DNA of 35,996 bases from positions 1-35,996 of the forward strand of contig RFHU01000521.1 in the NCBI GenBank assembly GCA_003695705.1, read 5' to 3'. Origin of the DNA: Planctomycetota bacterium (GTDB lineage Bacteria > Planctomycetota > J058). This document shows, piece after piece, positions 20,356-29,347 of the stretch. Position numbers and translations under genes: made by a program. Position 1 is the first letter of the stretch. Every line of letters starts with the position of its first letter. The notes under the pieces are model-generated. The model saw only the letters and a list, made by a program, of their open reading frames with translations, had not been told where the DNA came from and made no database searches.

Positions 20356-21873
20356 CTACTTGGAGCGCAGCCCCAGGCCGCTGTCCTTGTAGGAGTAGAG
20401 GCCGTGGACGCCGCCCTCGAGCTGGGCGGCCGAGGAGCGGCGCTCGAAGCGCAGGCTCTCGTCGCGGAGGGCCTCGTGGAGCTGCGCGAGGCCGAGAACG
20501 CCCATGTCCTGGAGGGACTGCTTGAGGCCTTGCACGAGGTAGGGCACGTAGTCGTCGAGGGGCCCCTTGTCGGTGACCGCTCCCGAGACGCCTTGTGCGA
20601 CCTTGACCTTGCGGTCGTCGGCCTTGGTCATGTAGCGCTTGTCGCCGCCGGCGGCCATGGCCTCGATGGACGCCATGCCGCGATAGCGCTTGAGGCGCAC
20701 GCCGTGGCCGTCGTAGAAGTACTCGCCGGGGGCCTCCTCGGTGCCGGCGAACATGTAGCCCATCATGACGGCCGAGGCGCCGAGGGCGAGCGCCTTGGCC
20801 ATGTGCCCGATGGTCGAGACGCCGCCGTCGGCGAGCACGGGGACGCCCGCGGCCCGGCCCACCTGCGCGGTCATGTAGACCGCCGTCGCCTGGGCGCGCC
20901 CGACGGCCATGACGCCCTGGGTTGTGCAGATCGAGCCCGGCCCCATGCCGATCCGCAGTCCGTCGGCGCCCGCTTCGATCAGGCGGCGGGCCTGGGCCCG
21001 TGTGACCACGTTGCCGCCGATCACGTCCACGTCGGGGAAGGTGGCCTTGATCCAGCGGATCATGTCGATCTCGTAGACCGAGTCGCCTTGGGCGGCGTCG
21101 ACGACGACGACGTCCACGCCAGCCTCCACCAGCGCCTCCACGCGCGGGCGGTCCTCGTCGCGTGTGGAGACCGCCGCGCCCACGCGAAGTTGCTTGCGCT
21201 CGTCCTTGGAGGCCAGGGGGTAGTCGCGGTTCTTGAGCAGGTCCCGGCGGGAGACGAGCGACACCAGCCGCCCCTCGGCGTCGATGATGGGCAGCTTGCC
21301 CTTCTTGGAGCGGCGGAGCAGGTCGTTGGCTTCTTGGAGGGTGATCCCCGCCGGCCCGGTCACCAGGTCGGTGGTCATGACCTCGGAGACGGGGCGGCCG
21401 CGGTCGGGCTCGAACTCGATGTCGCGGTTGGTGACGATGCCCACGAGGCGGCCGTCGGGACGACCGTCCTCGGTGATCGGGATTCCGGAGAAGCCGTAGC
21501 GCTCCTTGATGGCGAACACGTCTTCCACCGTGGCGCCGGGGCCGAGGACGACGGGGGCGGTGATGAACCCGTTTTCGTAGCGCTTGACGCGGCGGACTTC
21601 GTCGGCCTGCTCCTCGATGGCGTTGTTGTAGTGGATCACCCCCATGCCGCCGAGCAGGGCGAGCTTGATCGCCATCTTGTGCTCGGTGACCGTGTCCATG
21701 GGCGAGCTCACGAAGGGGAGCTGCAGGCGAACGCGGCGGGTGAGCTGGGTGGAGAGGTCGACATCCTGGTAGTGGAAGTCGATGTGGCCGGGCAAGATGA
21801 TGAAGTCGTCGTAGGCGATCCCGCGACCGGGCTGCATGAGGTCGCGCGCCGAGACGCCGTCGCGTGCTTCCAT
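20356..21873 (-). CDS. guaB: IMP dehydrogenase, eukaryote-type sequence
   Basis: The 505-residue protein oxidises IMP to XMP with NAD+, the committed step to GMP. A (beta/alpha)8 barrel is interrupted by a CBS pair at about 105-225. The catalytic Cys316 lies in [11 protein letters not shown], the flap Arg413-Tyr414 in GGDKRY, and the IMP-binding region [15 protein letters not shown] is intact. Several stretches follow the animal/fungal enzyme rather than the usual bacterial one: SSPMDTVTE (56-64), [19 protein letters not shown] (about 215-224), Gln427 in KVAQGVSG, and the C-terminus [13 protein letters not shown] (483-495) where most bacteria have a RESHPHD-type tail. The start ATG has no Shine-Dalgarno; a TAGACT box lies exactly 6 nt upstream. 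It is divergent from moxR. Confidence 0.97.
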   Translation of the reverse strand: MEARDGVSARDLMQPGRGIAYDDFIILPGHIDFHYQDVDLSTQLTRRVRLQLPFVSSPMDTVTEHKMAIKLALLGGMGVIHYNNAIEEQADEVRRVKRYENGFITAPVVLGPGATVEDVFAIKERYGFSGIPITEDGRPDGRLVGIVTNRDIEFEPDRGRPVSEVMTTDLVTGPAGITLQEANDLLRRSKKGKLPIIDAEGRLVSLVSRRDLLKNRDYPLASKDERKQLRVGAAVSTRDEDRPRVEALVEAGVDVVVVDAAQGDSVYEIDMIRWIKATFPDVDVIGGNVVTRAQARRLIEAGADGLRIGMGPGSICTTQGVMAVGRAQATAVYMTAQVGRAAGVPVLADGGVSTIGHMAKALALGASAVMMGYMFAGTEEAPGEYFYDGHGVRLKRYRGMASIEAMAAGGDKRYMTKADDRKVKVAQGVSGAVTDKGPLDDYVPYLVQGLKQSLQDMGVLGLAQLHEALRDESLRFERRSSAAQLEGGVHGLYSYKDSGLGLRSK

Positions 21874-21879
21874 GGGCAG

Positions 21880-21907
21880 AGTCTACCCGCGGCCCCGGAC
21901 GCGGCAA
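21880..21907 (-). promoter_or_regulatory. guaB promoter, apparently leaderless
   Basis: On the minus strand TTGCCG (21907-21902), a 16-nt spacer and TAGACT (21885-21880) are followed after 6 nt by the ATG of guaB. A -10 box this close puts the transcription start at about the A of the ATG, consistent with the absence of a Shine-Dalgarno. Confidence 0.55.
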
Positions 21908-21937
21908 CGGCGCGACGTAGCACTGAGGCTGGCTGGC

Positions 21938-21966
21938 TTTACGCGCTCGGCGGGGGCGGGTAGGAT
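21938..21966 (+). promoter_or_regulatory. Promoter of the moxR operon
   Basis: TTTACG (21938-21943) and TAGGAT (21961-21966) are separated by exactly 17 nt, a good sigma-70-type match in otherwise very GC-rich sequence. The expected start is near 21973, leaving a leader of about 92 nt before ATG 22065. Confidence 0.6.
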
Positions 21967-21973
21967 CGCCCGA

Positions 21974-21991
21974 CGCGTCCGCGCGGACGCG
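21974..21991 (+). promoter_or_regulatory. 18-bp perfect palindrome at the moxR transcription start
   Basis: The sequence cgcgtccgcgcggacgcg equals its own reverse complement and begins within 1-2 nt of the predicted +1. It could be an operator for a dimeric repressor or a hairpin at the very 5' end of the mRNA. A second 6-bp hairpin follows at 22015-22029, and CAGGAAGACCC occurs twice (21992-22002 and 22051-22061), the second copy containing the Shine-Dalgarno of moxR. Confidence 0.5.
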
Positions 21992-22064
21992 CAGGAAGAC
22001 CCCAGGGAGAGAGGCCCGGCGCGGCCGGGACTCGCCGCAACCCCAGCCGACAGGAAGACCCGAC

Positions 22065-23111
<1,047 letters not shown>

Positions 23112-23119
23112 AGGCACCT

Positions 23120-24034
23120 TTGGCTCAGCCCGCTCCGGACACGCGCTACCTCGATCCGAAGACCCTCACCAAGATCTCGCGCCTGGACATCATCGCGCGG
23201 CTGGTGGTCGAGGGCTTCGTCACGGGGCTGCACCGCAGCCCCTACCACGGCTTCTCGGTGGAGTTCGCCGAGCACCGCGAATACGTCCCGGGCGACGACA
23301 TCAAGCACATCGACTGGAAGGTCTACGCCCGCTCCGACCGCTACTACATCAAGCAATACGAGGAGGAGACCAACCTCACCGCGACCATCCTCATCGACGG
23401 TTCGGAGTCGATGGCCTACCGAGGGAGCACCGAGCTGCCTTCCAAGAAGGACTACGCCTGCTACGTCGCGGCCTCGCTGGTCTACCTGATCCTCCGCCAG
23501 CGGGACGCGGTGGGCCTGACTACCTTCGACGAGTCGGTGCGCACCTTCGTCCCCCCGGGGTCGAGCCCTTCGCACCGGAACCTATGCCTCTCGGCCCTGA
23601 ACGAACTCGAGTGTCGCGAGCGCACCGGACTGGGGCCCGTGCTCCACTCGATGGCCGAGCGCGTGCGGCGCAAGGGCCTCATCATTCTCATCAGCGACCT
23701 GCTCGACGATCCCGAGGCGATCCTCGCGGGCCTGCGCCATTTTCGGCATCGCCGCCACGAGGTGATCGTCTTCCACGTGCTCGACCACGCCGAGCGGACC
23801 TTTCCCTTCCGCAGCATGACCCGCTTCGAGGGCCTTGAGCGGCTCGGACACGTCATCTGCGACGCCAGCGCCCTGCGCGCGGCCTACCTCGAGGAACTCG
23901 AGCAGCACGTAGGGGAGCTGCGGCATGGCTGCCGCGCCGACCGCATCGACTACGTCCCCATCGACACCGCCACGCCCCTCGACGTGGCCTTGACCAGCTA
24001 CCTGGCCACCCGCGCCGGAATGAAGCTGAGCTAG
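23120..24034 (+). CDS. DUF58 protein with VWA-like fold
   Basis: The product has 304 residues and is soluble, lacking the N-terminal membrane helices that many DUF58 proteins have. The family signature HREYVPGDDIKHIDWKVYAR spans residues 52-71. The VWA metal site has Asp93, Ser95 and Ser97 in DGSESM. The N-terminal RYLDPKTL and HRSPYHGFSVEFAEHREY match the planctomycete-type short form. The start is TTG 23120, chosen because it gives the normal family N-terminus and follows GAGG by 5 nt and the moxR stop by 8 nt; upstream in-frame sequence overlaps moxR. It is the usual direct partner of MoxR, presumably its adaptor or substrate. The stop is 3 nt before the next start. Confidence 0.92.
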   Translation: MAQPAPDTRYLDPKTLTKISRLDIIARLVVEGFVTGLHRSPYHGFSVEFAEHREYVPGDDIKHIDWKVYARSDRYYIKQYEEETNLTATILIDGSESMAYRGSTELPSKKDYACYVAASLVYLILRQRDAVGLTTFDESVRTFVPPGSSPSHRNLCLSALNELECRERTGLGPVLHSMAERVRRKGLIILISDLLDDPEAILAGLRHFRHRRHEVIVFHVLDHAERTFPFRSMTRFEGLERLGHVICDASALRAAYLEELEQHVGELRHGCRADRIDYVPIDTATPLDVALTSYLATRAGMKLS

Positions 24035-24037
24035 CAC

Positions 24038-26392
24038 GTGAACGCGCTCTTCGCCAACCCGTGGATGCTCTGGGGAATCGCGGCGGTCGCGGCGCCGATC
24101 GCGATCTTCCTGTTCACGCGCTTCCGCTACACCAAGGTCGAGTGGGCGGCCATCGTCTTCCTCCAGCGAGCACTCAAGAAGCAACAACGCCGCCTGCGGG
24201 TGGAGAACCTGCTCCTCCTCCTCATCCGTTGCCTGGTGCTCGTCCTCCTCGCCCTCGCTCTCGCGCGCCCGCGCGCGCCCCAGGAAGTGGTGCTCGACGA
24301 GGAGGACGCGCGCAAGAACGTGGTCTTGGTCCTCGACACCTCCTACTCCATGGGGCTCCAGATCGGCTCGGACACGGTGTTCGAGCGCGCCCGCCGCGCT
24401 GCCAAGGAAGTCATCGGCGGCCTGGCGGCGGGGGACCGCGTGGCGCTCCTCGCCGTCGACGAAGGGGCGCGGGTGGTCTATCCACGCCCGCGCCAGCTCA
24501 ACCAACGCGTCAAGGAAGAGGTGCTGCGCGACATCGACGACGTGCTCGACCTGCAGCTCTCCGAGCAGGCGGGCGAGTTCGGCGCGGCCTTCCATGCCTT
24601 GCCGCGTGTGCTGCGGGCCTTCGACTTCGACGCCAGCGGTCGACCGCCCCCGCCAGGGACCGCGCCCTCTCCCAAGACCGTGTTTCTCCTCACCGACGCG
24701 CAGCGCCGGGGCTTGCTCGACGGCGACGGGCAGCTCTTGGACCGCAACCTGGGGGCGAAGGCCGAAGAGATCAAGGCGCTCGGCGGGCGGATCGTCCTCG
24801 TGGACTGTGGGGCGGAGGAGCCCCGGAACGTGAGCGTCGTCCGACTGGCTTCGCGCGAGGCGGTGGTCGGGAGTGGCCTCCCCTGCCACCTCGAAGTCAC
24901 GGTGAAGAACTGGAGCGCGCTCCCGGCCGAAGACCTGACCCTCGAATACTACGTCGACGGCGCGCAGACCCCGCAGAAGACGGTGTCGCTATCGGTTCCC
25001 GCCGAGGAGGTGCGCACGCCCGAGCCCTTGCGCTACGTCTTTCGAGAGCCGGGCGCCCACACCGTCGAAGTCCGGCTGAAATCGGACGCCTTGACCCTCG
25101 ACAACCGGCGACACTTCGTCGTCGACGTGCGCGATGCGGTGCGCGTGCTCCTCGTCGACGGAGAGCCCGGTCGCGAGCGCTGGGAGAGCGAGACCGACTT
25201 CCTCTACGAGGTCTTGGCCCTGAGTCCCCACCCCGGCGACGACGGCTTCGGTCTCCTCAAGCCCGAGCGCGTGCGCGAGAACGCTTTGCTCGACCGCCGC
25301 CTCGCGGACTACGCGGTGGTCGTGCTTGCCAACGTGCCCGACTTCGACGACGAGACCGTGGCCGCCCTCGAGTCCTACGTTCGCGACGGGGGCGCGGTCG
25401 TGTTTACCCTCGGGGGGCGCGTGGACCAGCAGGCCTACAACGACGCCCTCTGGCGGGAGGGGCGCGGCTTGTTCCCGCTCGCCCTGGCGGGTGTGGAGGG
25501 GGGGACGCGCGCCGAGGCGGCAACCGACGAGGACGCTCCGGAGTGGCAGATGGCCCTGGGCGACCCCGAGGGGAGCTTCGTCTCCATCTTCGCGGACGAG
25601 GAGATGGTCGCCTGGCTGCGCATGCCCTCGATCTTCGGCTTCTGCACCACCCGCGAAGGGGGCGACGACGTGCGGGTCCGGCTGAGGCTCGCGGCGCGCG
25701 CGACCGACGACGCTCCCGACGCGGTGCGCGAAGTCGATCGCGCGGGAGCTCCCCTGCTGGTCGAGCGTGCCTTCGGCCGCGGGCACGTGGTGGCCTGGCT
25801 GAGCAGCGTCGACTACGCCTGGAACAATTGCGCCCTCTACCACGGCTTCTACGTCCCCTTCTGGCGCGAACTCGTCCTCGAACTCGCGCAGCGTACCCAG
25901 GCGCGGCGCAACCTGGACCTGGGGGAGCGATACGAGCGGATCTACCGAGCCGACGAGTACGCGGCGCAGATCGAGGTGACCAGCCCCAGCGGGCATCGCG
26001 AGTCGGTCGTCCTCCAGAAGCTCGAAGGCGAGGACCTCTATCGGCTCCTCTATCCGGACGGCGACGAGCGCAGCGGCCTCGTGGAGAGCGGCGCCTACAC
26101 CGTGGTGCGCCGCGGCCCGACGGCCTCCGAGGCGGGCGGGCCCGAGCGCTTCGCCGTGCGCATCGACCCCACCGAGGGGGACCTCGCCAAGTTCACCGCC
26201 GAGGAACTCGCCGAGGCGCTCGAGTTCGAGGTCCAGGCCGTCCGTTCCGAGGCCGTTGCCGAGGTGCTGCAGGGCAAGGGCGCCGCCGGTGGGGTGCGGG
26301 AGTACTGGCGCGAACTGCTGGCGGCTCTGGTCTTCCTCTTGGCCTTGGAGTCGGTCCTCGCGGCGGCCTTCGGCCGGCGGCGGGGAAGCTAG
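24038..26392 (+). CDS. BatA-like membrane VWA protein with a C-terminal anchor
   Basis: The protein has 784 residues. Two N-terminal transmembrane helices (about 8-27 and 57-77) enclose the basic cytoplasmic loop of the aerotolerance-regulator N-terminal (BatA) type. A VWA domain follows with a complete MIDAS motif DTSYS (100-104). Next comes a CARDB/Ig-like beta domain (about 270-360), where SVVRLASREAVVGSGLP begins. A GATase1-like alpha/beta region follows (about 370-640, with VRVLLVDGEPGRERWESE), and a final hydrophobic helix is near 760-778. The large central part should be periplasmic or cytoplasmic depending on helix count; I favour a membrane-anchored assembly factor. It starts with GTG 24038, 3 nt after DUF58. 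The central GATase-like region shows no obvious catalytic Cys-His pair. Confidence 0.9.
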   Translation: MNALFANPWMLWGIAAVAAPIAIFLFTRFRYTKVEWAAIVFLQRALKKQQRRLRVENLLLLLIRCLVLVLLALALARPRAPQEVVLDEEDARKNVVLVLDTSYSMGLQIGSDTVFERARRAAKEVIGGLAAGDRVALLAVDEGARVVYPRPRQLNQRVKEEVLRDIDDVLDLQLSEQAGEFGAAFHALPRVLRAFDFDASGRPPPPGTAPSPKTVFLLTDAQRRGLLDGDGQLLDRNLGAKAEEIKALGGRIVLVDCGAEEPRNVSVVRLASREAVVGSGLPCHLEVTVKNWSALPAEDLTLEYYVDGAQTPQKTVSLSVPAEEVRTPEPLRYVFREPGAHTVEVRLKSDALTLDNRRHFVVDVRDAVRVLLVDGEPGRERWESETDFLYEVLALSPHPGDDGFGLLKPERVRENALLDRRLADYAVVVLANVPDFDDETVAALESYVRDGGAVVFTLGGRVDQQAYNDALWREGRGLFPLALAGVEGGTRAEAATDEDAPEWQMALGDPEGSFVSIFADEEMVAWLRMPSIFGFCTTREGGDDVRVRLRLAARATDDAPDAVREVDRAGAPLLVERAFGRGHVVAWLSSVDYAWNNCALYHGFYVPFWRELVLELAQRTQARRNLDLGERYERIYRADEYAAQIEVTSPSGHRESVVLQKLEGEDLYRLLYPDGDERSGLVESGAYTVVRRGPTASEAGGPERFAVRIDPTEGDLAKFTAEELAEALEFEVQAVRSEAVAEVLQGKGAAGGVREYWRELLAALVFLLALESVLAAAFGRRRGS

Positions 26393-26402
26393 GAGGCTTG
26401 CC

Positions 26403-28871
26403 GTGGGGACCTTCTTCGCCCTGGCGCAAGGGAGTGCGACCCGGACGGTGAGCAGCCTTCGCTGGGAGTCGGCGCCCGAGGCCTGGATCGTGTTCCTCCT
26501 CTTCGCGCTCGTGGCGGCCTTCGCCGTGGCCTGCTACCTGCTCGAGCCCAAGACCGAGCGCCGCCTGGCGAAGGCCCCGCTGGCCGTGATCCGCGCCTTG
26601 CTCATCGTGCTGGTGCTCGGGATGCTCTTCCGCCCCTTCCGGGCGGAGGAGCGGCGGGAGGTCAAGAACGGCTTCGCCGTCGTGGCCCTGGACACTTCGT
26701 TCTCCATGAGGGGCTTCAAGGACCGCGAGCGGGACGACGCCTTGCGGGCCAGCATCGCCAAGGCCTTGGGGGTTTCGGAGCGCGCCTTGCGCGACATGAC
26801 CCGCATCGAGCGGGCGAAGCTCGCCTTGAGCAAGGACGAAGGGGCCTTCCTGCGCGGGTTGGCCGCGCGAAACCGGGTGCGTGTTTTCGGCTTCGACGCG
26901 ACCCGCAGCCAGGTCAGCGACCTTCCGAAGCTCGAAGAGGCCGCGGCCCCGGCCGAGGGCGCTGAGCCGGCAGACGATGGCGAGGACCCGGTGCGCCAAG
27001 CGCTGCAGGACATCGAGCGCTTGGTCGCCGACGGACAGAGCACCGCGCTCGGGGACTCCCTCCAGCGGATCCTCACCGACCTGCGCAGCGAGCGCGTCGC
27101 TGCCCTGATCCTGCTCAGCGACGGCCGATCCAACGCAGGGAGCCTGACGCCCGAAGCGGTGGCGCGGCGTTATCGGCGCAAGGGCGTCCCCATCTACGCC
27201 GTGGGCATCGGCGACCCGGACCCGCCACGCGACCTCTCCTTGACGGACTTTCGCGCGCCCGACGTCAGCCTGGCGGGCGACGTCCTCCAGGGTTCCTTCG
27301 TCGTTCGCGCGCAGGGCTACGAGGCGCCGCGCGAGGTGCGCGTGCGCGTCAAGCTCGACGACCTGCAGATCGCGGAGGAGACGGGGACGGTCGGCGGAGA
27401 GCGGAAGGAGTGGCGGGTGGACTTCACCACCAAGGTGGTGAAGCCCGGCGAATACTTGCTCCATGCGGAGGTCGAGGCCGACCCCGACGAACTGCGCACC
27501 GACAACAACCGCAACACTCCGCCGCACCGGCTGCGGGTGATCGACGAGCGGATCAAGGTCCTCTACCTCGAGGGGTATCCCCGTTGGGAGTACCGTTACC
27601 TCAAGAACGCCCTCGTGCGCGACCGCCACATGGAGGTGCAGTGCCTTCTCTTCTCGGCGGACCCGAGCTTCCTGCAGGAGGCGAGCCCCGGCGTGCCATC
27701 CCTGCGCCGCGTGCCTTCGCCCAAGGAACTGCAGGAATACCACGTGATCATCCTGGGGGACGTGGACCCGCGGGCCCGCGACCGCCGCGGGGAGCCCGTG
27801 TTCCCCGAGGGGACCCTCGAGGCGATCCGTACTCTGGTCAAGGATCGCGGGGGGGGGCTGCTGATGATCGCCGGGGAGCAGGCGGCGCCGCGCCTCTACG
27901 CGGGGACGCCCATCGCGGACCTACTCCCCGTGGAGATCGACGAGAGCAACCTCGGCGCAGGCGACTACGACCGCCCCTACCGCCCCCGCCTGACCCGGGA
28001 GGGGTGGCAATCTGCGCTTTTGCGCCTCGAGCCCGACGAGGCCCTCAACCGGGCCCTCTGGCGCGAGCGGCTGCCGGATCTCTACTGGTATGCGCCGTCC
28101 CTGAGGCCCAAGCCTCAGGCCCACGTGCTGGCCGTGCACCCCCGCGACCGCAACCAGCACGGGCCCTATCCCCTGTTGGCCTGGCAGCGCTACAGCGCCG
28201 GAACGACCTTCTGGCTGGGCTTCGACGAGACGTGGCGCTGGCGATCCGGAGTAGGTGACAAGTACCCCTATCGCTTCTACGGGCAAGTGATTCGCTTCCT
28301 CTCCCTGAACAGCTTTACCCGCAGCAAGCGCTTCTACATCACCACCGACAAGGAGAACTACGACGTCGGCGAGGACGTGCGCGTGCGCGCGGAGCTGCGC
28401 GACCCCGAGTTGGCGCCCTCCGAGGGACAAGGCCAACCGGTGGTGGTGGACCAGCCCGACGGGTCCAGCGAGACCCTGACCCTGCAGCCGGTCCAGGGCG
28501 AGGAGCGCACCTTCGAAGGGGTGTTCAAGCCGGTGCAGACGGGGCACTTCGTGGTCCGCGCCGAGCCCAGCGAGCGCCTCGGAGCCCACGACGTCTCCGA
28601 GGCCAACTTCGACGTCATCCTGCCGCAGCTCGAACTGCAGGAGCCGCGCATGGACGCGGAGGGGCTCGAGCGCGTCGCCGAGCTCTCGGGAGGCAAGTAC
28701 CTTCGCCTCGATGAACTCGCGGACATCGTCGACGAGATCAAGTCCCTCGAGGAGCCCATCCTCGTGGACCGCAACGAGATCGAGCTCTGGGACAACCCGT
28801 GGGTCTTCTTGCTCTTCTTCGGGCTGATCTGCGCCGAGTGGATCGGTCGCAAGGTGGTGCGTCTCCTCTAG
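26403..28871 (+). CDS. Second membrane VWA protein with GATase1-like domain
   Basis: The 822-residue protein begins at GTG 26403, 6 nt after a perfect AGGAGG. Two transmembrane helices (about 27-47 and 60-77) precede a VWA domain with MIDAS residues Asp97, Ser99 and Ser101 in DTSFS. An Ig-like region follows (about 270-375). A GATase1-like region (about 380-560) has LYLEGYPRWEYRYLKNAL, DVDPRARDRRGE and GGGLLMIAGEQ. A beta-sandwich comes next (about 640-740), and a C-terminal helix (WVFLLFFGLICAEWIGRK) forms the anchor. The architecture parallels the preceding gene, so the two may be ancient duplicates forming a hetero-complex handled by MoxR. It is the last gene before the 476-bp gap. Confidence 0.9.
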   Translation: MGTFFALAQGSATRTVSSLRWESAPEAWIVFLLFALVAAFAVACYLLEPKTERRLAKAPLAVIRALLIVLVLGMLFRPFRAEERREVKNGFAVVALDTSFSMRGFKDRERDDALRASIAKALGVSERALRDMTRIERAKLALSKDEGAFLRGLAARNRVRVFGFDATRSQVSDLPKLEEAAAPAEGAEPADDGEDPVRQALQDIERLVADGQSTALGDSLQRILTDLRSERVAALILLSDGRSNAGSLTPEAVARRYRRKGVPIYAVGIGDPDPPRDLSLTDFRAPDVSLAGDVLQGSFVVRAQGYEAPREVRVRVKLDDLQIAEETGTVGGERKEWRVDFTTKVVKPGEYLLHAEVEADPDELRTDNNRNTPPHRLRVIDERIKVLYLEGYPRWEYRYLKNALVRDRHMEVQCLLFSADPSFLQEASPGVPSLRRVPSPKELQEYHVIILGDVDPRARDRRGEPVFPEGTLEAIRTLVKDRGGGLLMIAGEQAAPRLYAGTPIADLLPVEIDESNLGAGDYDRPYRPRLTREGWQSALLRLEPDEALNRALWRERLPDLYWYAPSLRPKPQAHVLAVHPRDRNQHGPYPLLAWQRYSAGTTFWLGFDETWRWRSGVGDKYPYRFYGQVIRFLSLNSFTRSKRFYITTDKENYDVGEDVRVRAELRDPELAPSEGQGQPVVVDQPDGSSETLTLQPVQGEERTFEGVFKPVQTGHFVVRAEPSERLGAHDVSEANFDVILPQLELQEPRMDAEGLERVAELSGGKYLRLDELADIVDEIKSLEEPILVDRNEIELWDNPWVFLLFFGLICAEWIGRKVVRLL

Positions 28872-28899
28872 CAGCCGGCCGTTGACCGGTCCCGATTCG

Positions 28900-28937
28900 C
28901 TCCGGCGAGCTCGGGGGCGCGACCGCAGGCGCCGGAG
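28900..28937 (+). terminator. Possible hairpin after the second VWA gene
   Basis: A perfect 8-bp stem (ctccggcg 28900-28907, cgccggag 28930-28937) with a 22-nt loop lies 28 nt after the VWA stop. The long loop and absence of a T-run make termination uncertain. Confidence 0.3.
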
Positions 28938-29007
28938 GATTGGTGCCGGAGCGCGTGCGCTCTTCGCCCCGGCTCGCTACCTTGCAAGGAGTGGAGGTTC
29001 CGGCGTG

Positions 29008-29190
29008 ATGTTGTGGCTCGTCGATCTGCGCCCCGAGGACGCCGCGGCGCGCCGCGAGCGCGCGCTCGCGCGGCGGGTCGCGCGCGCCTTTGGTCCGCGC
29101 CTTCGTCGGCGACCGAGCGGTTGCGTGGACTTCCGCTCTCTGGCCCGTCGTCGCCCGGGGCTCGTCCGCTGCAGGTTCCGCGAGGATTGA
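29008..29190 (+). CDS. Possible small basic protein in the VWA-PQQ gap
   Basis: ATG 29008 opens a frame of 60 residues beginning MLWLVDLRPEDAAARRERAL. It is preceded by aaggagtggagg, a good Shine-Dalgarno ending 10 nt before the start, and by TACCTT (28978-28983), a weak -10-like box. Third codon positions are mostly G or C but less strictly than in neighbouring genes, and the protein is dominated by Arg and Ala. I do not recognise a family. It may be a real small regulator or a chance frame in GC-rich DNA. Without it, 28872-29347 is a 476-bp gap holding only the hairpin and -10-like boxes listed here. Confidence 0.3.
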   Translation: MLWLVDLRPEDAAARRERALARRVARAFGPRLRRRPSGCVDFRSLARRRPGLVRCRFRED

Positions 29191-29220
29191 CCGGCGCCAT
29201 CTCGGCCGCCGCAGCCTGCG

Positions 29221-29226
29221 TATACT
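29221..29226 (+). promoter_or_regulatory. -10-like TATACT ahead of the PQQ-propeller gene
   Basis: TATACT is the most AT-rich hexamer in this gap and lies 121 nt before ATG 29348. No -35 is found at 16-18 nt; a TTGACC (29187-29192) is 28 nt away, too far to be its partner. Confidence 0.35.
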
Positions 29227-29347
29227 GTGTGTGGTGGGCCCGGGGTGCCGTTGCGCCAACGGGTTACGCGCGTTCACCTTCCCGGCGGAAGGAAGTTCAC
29301 CCTTGCTTAGACCCCAGCGCCTCGCGCCCACGTCTCACGGGGCGCCC

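Noticed and set aside
29187..29226. TTGACC/TATACT as a paired -35/-10 promoter
   Set aside because: The spacer is 28 nt, far outside the 16-19 nt range.
29231..29347. Longer N-terminus of the PQQ-propeller protein from GTG 29231
   Set aside because: It is in frame and open, but would place 39 residues ahead of a good signal peptide; the ATG at 29348 fits export better.
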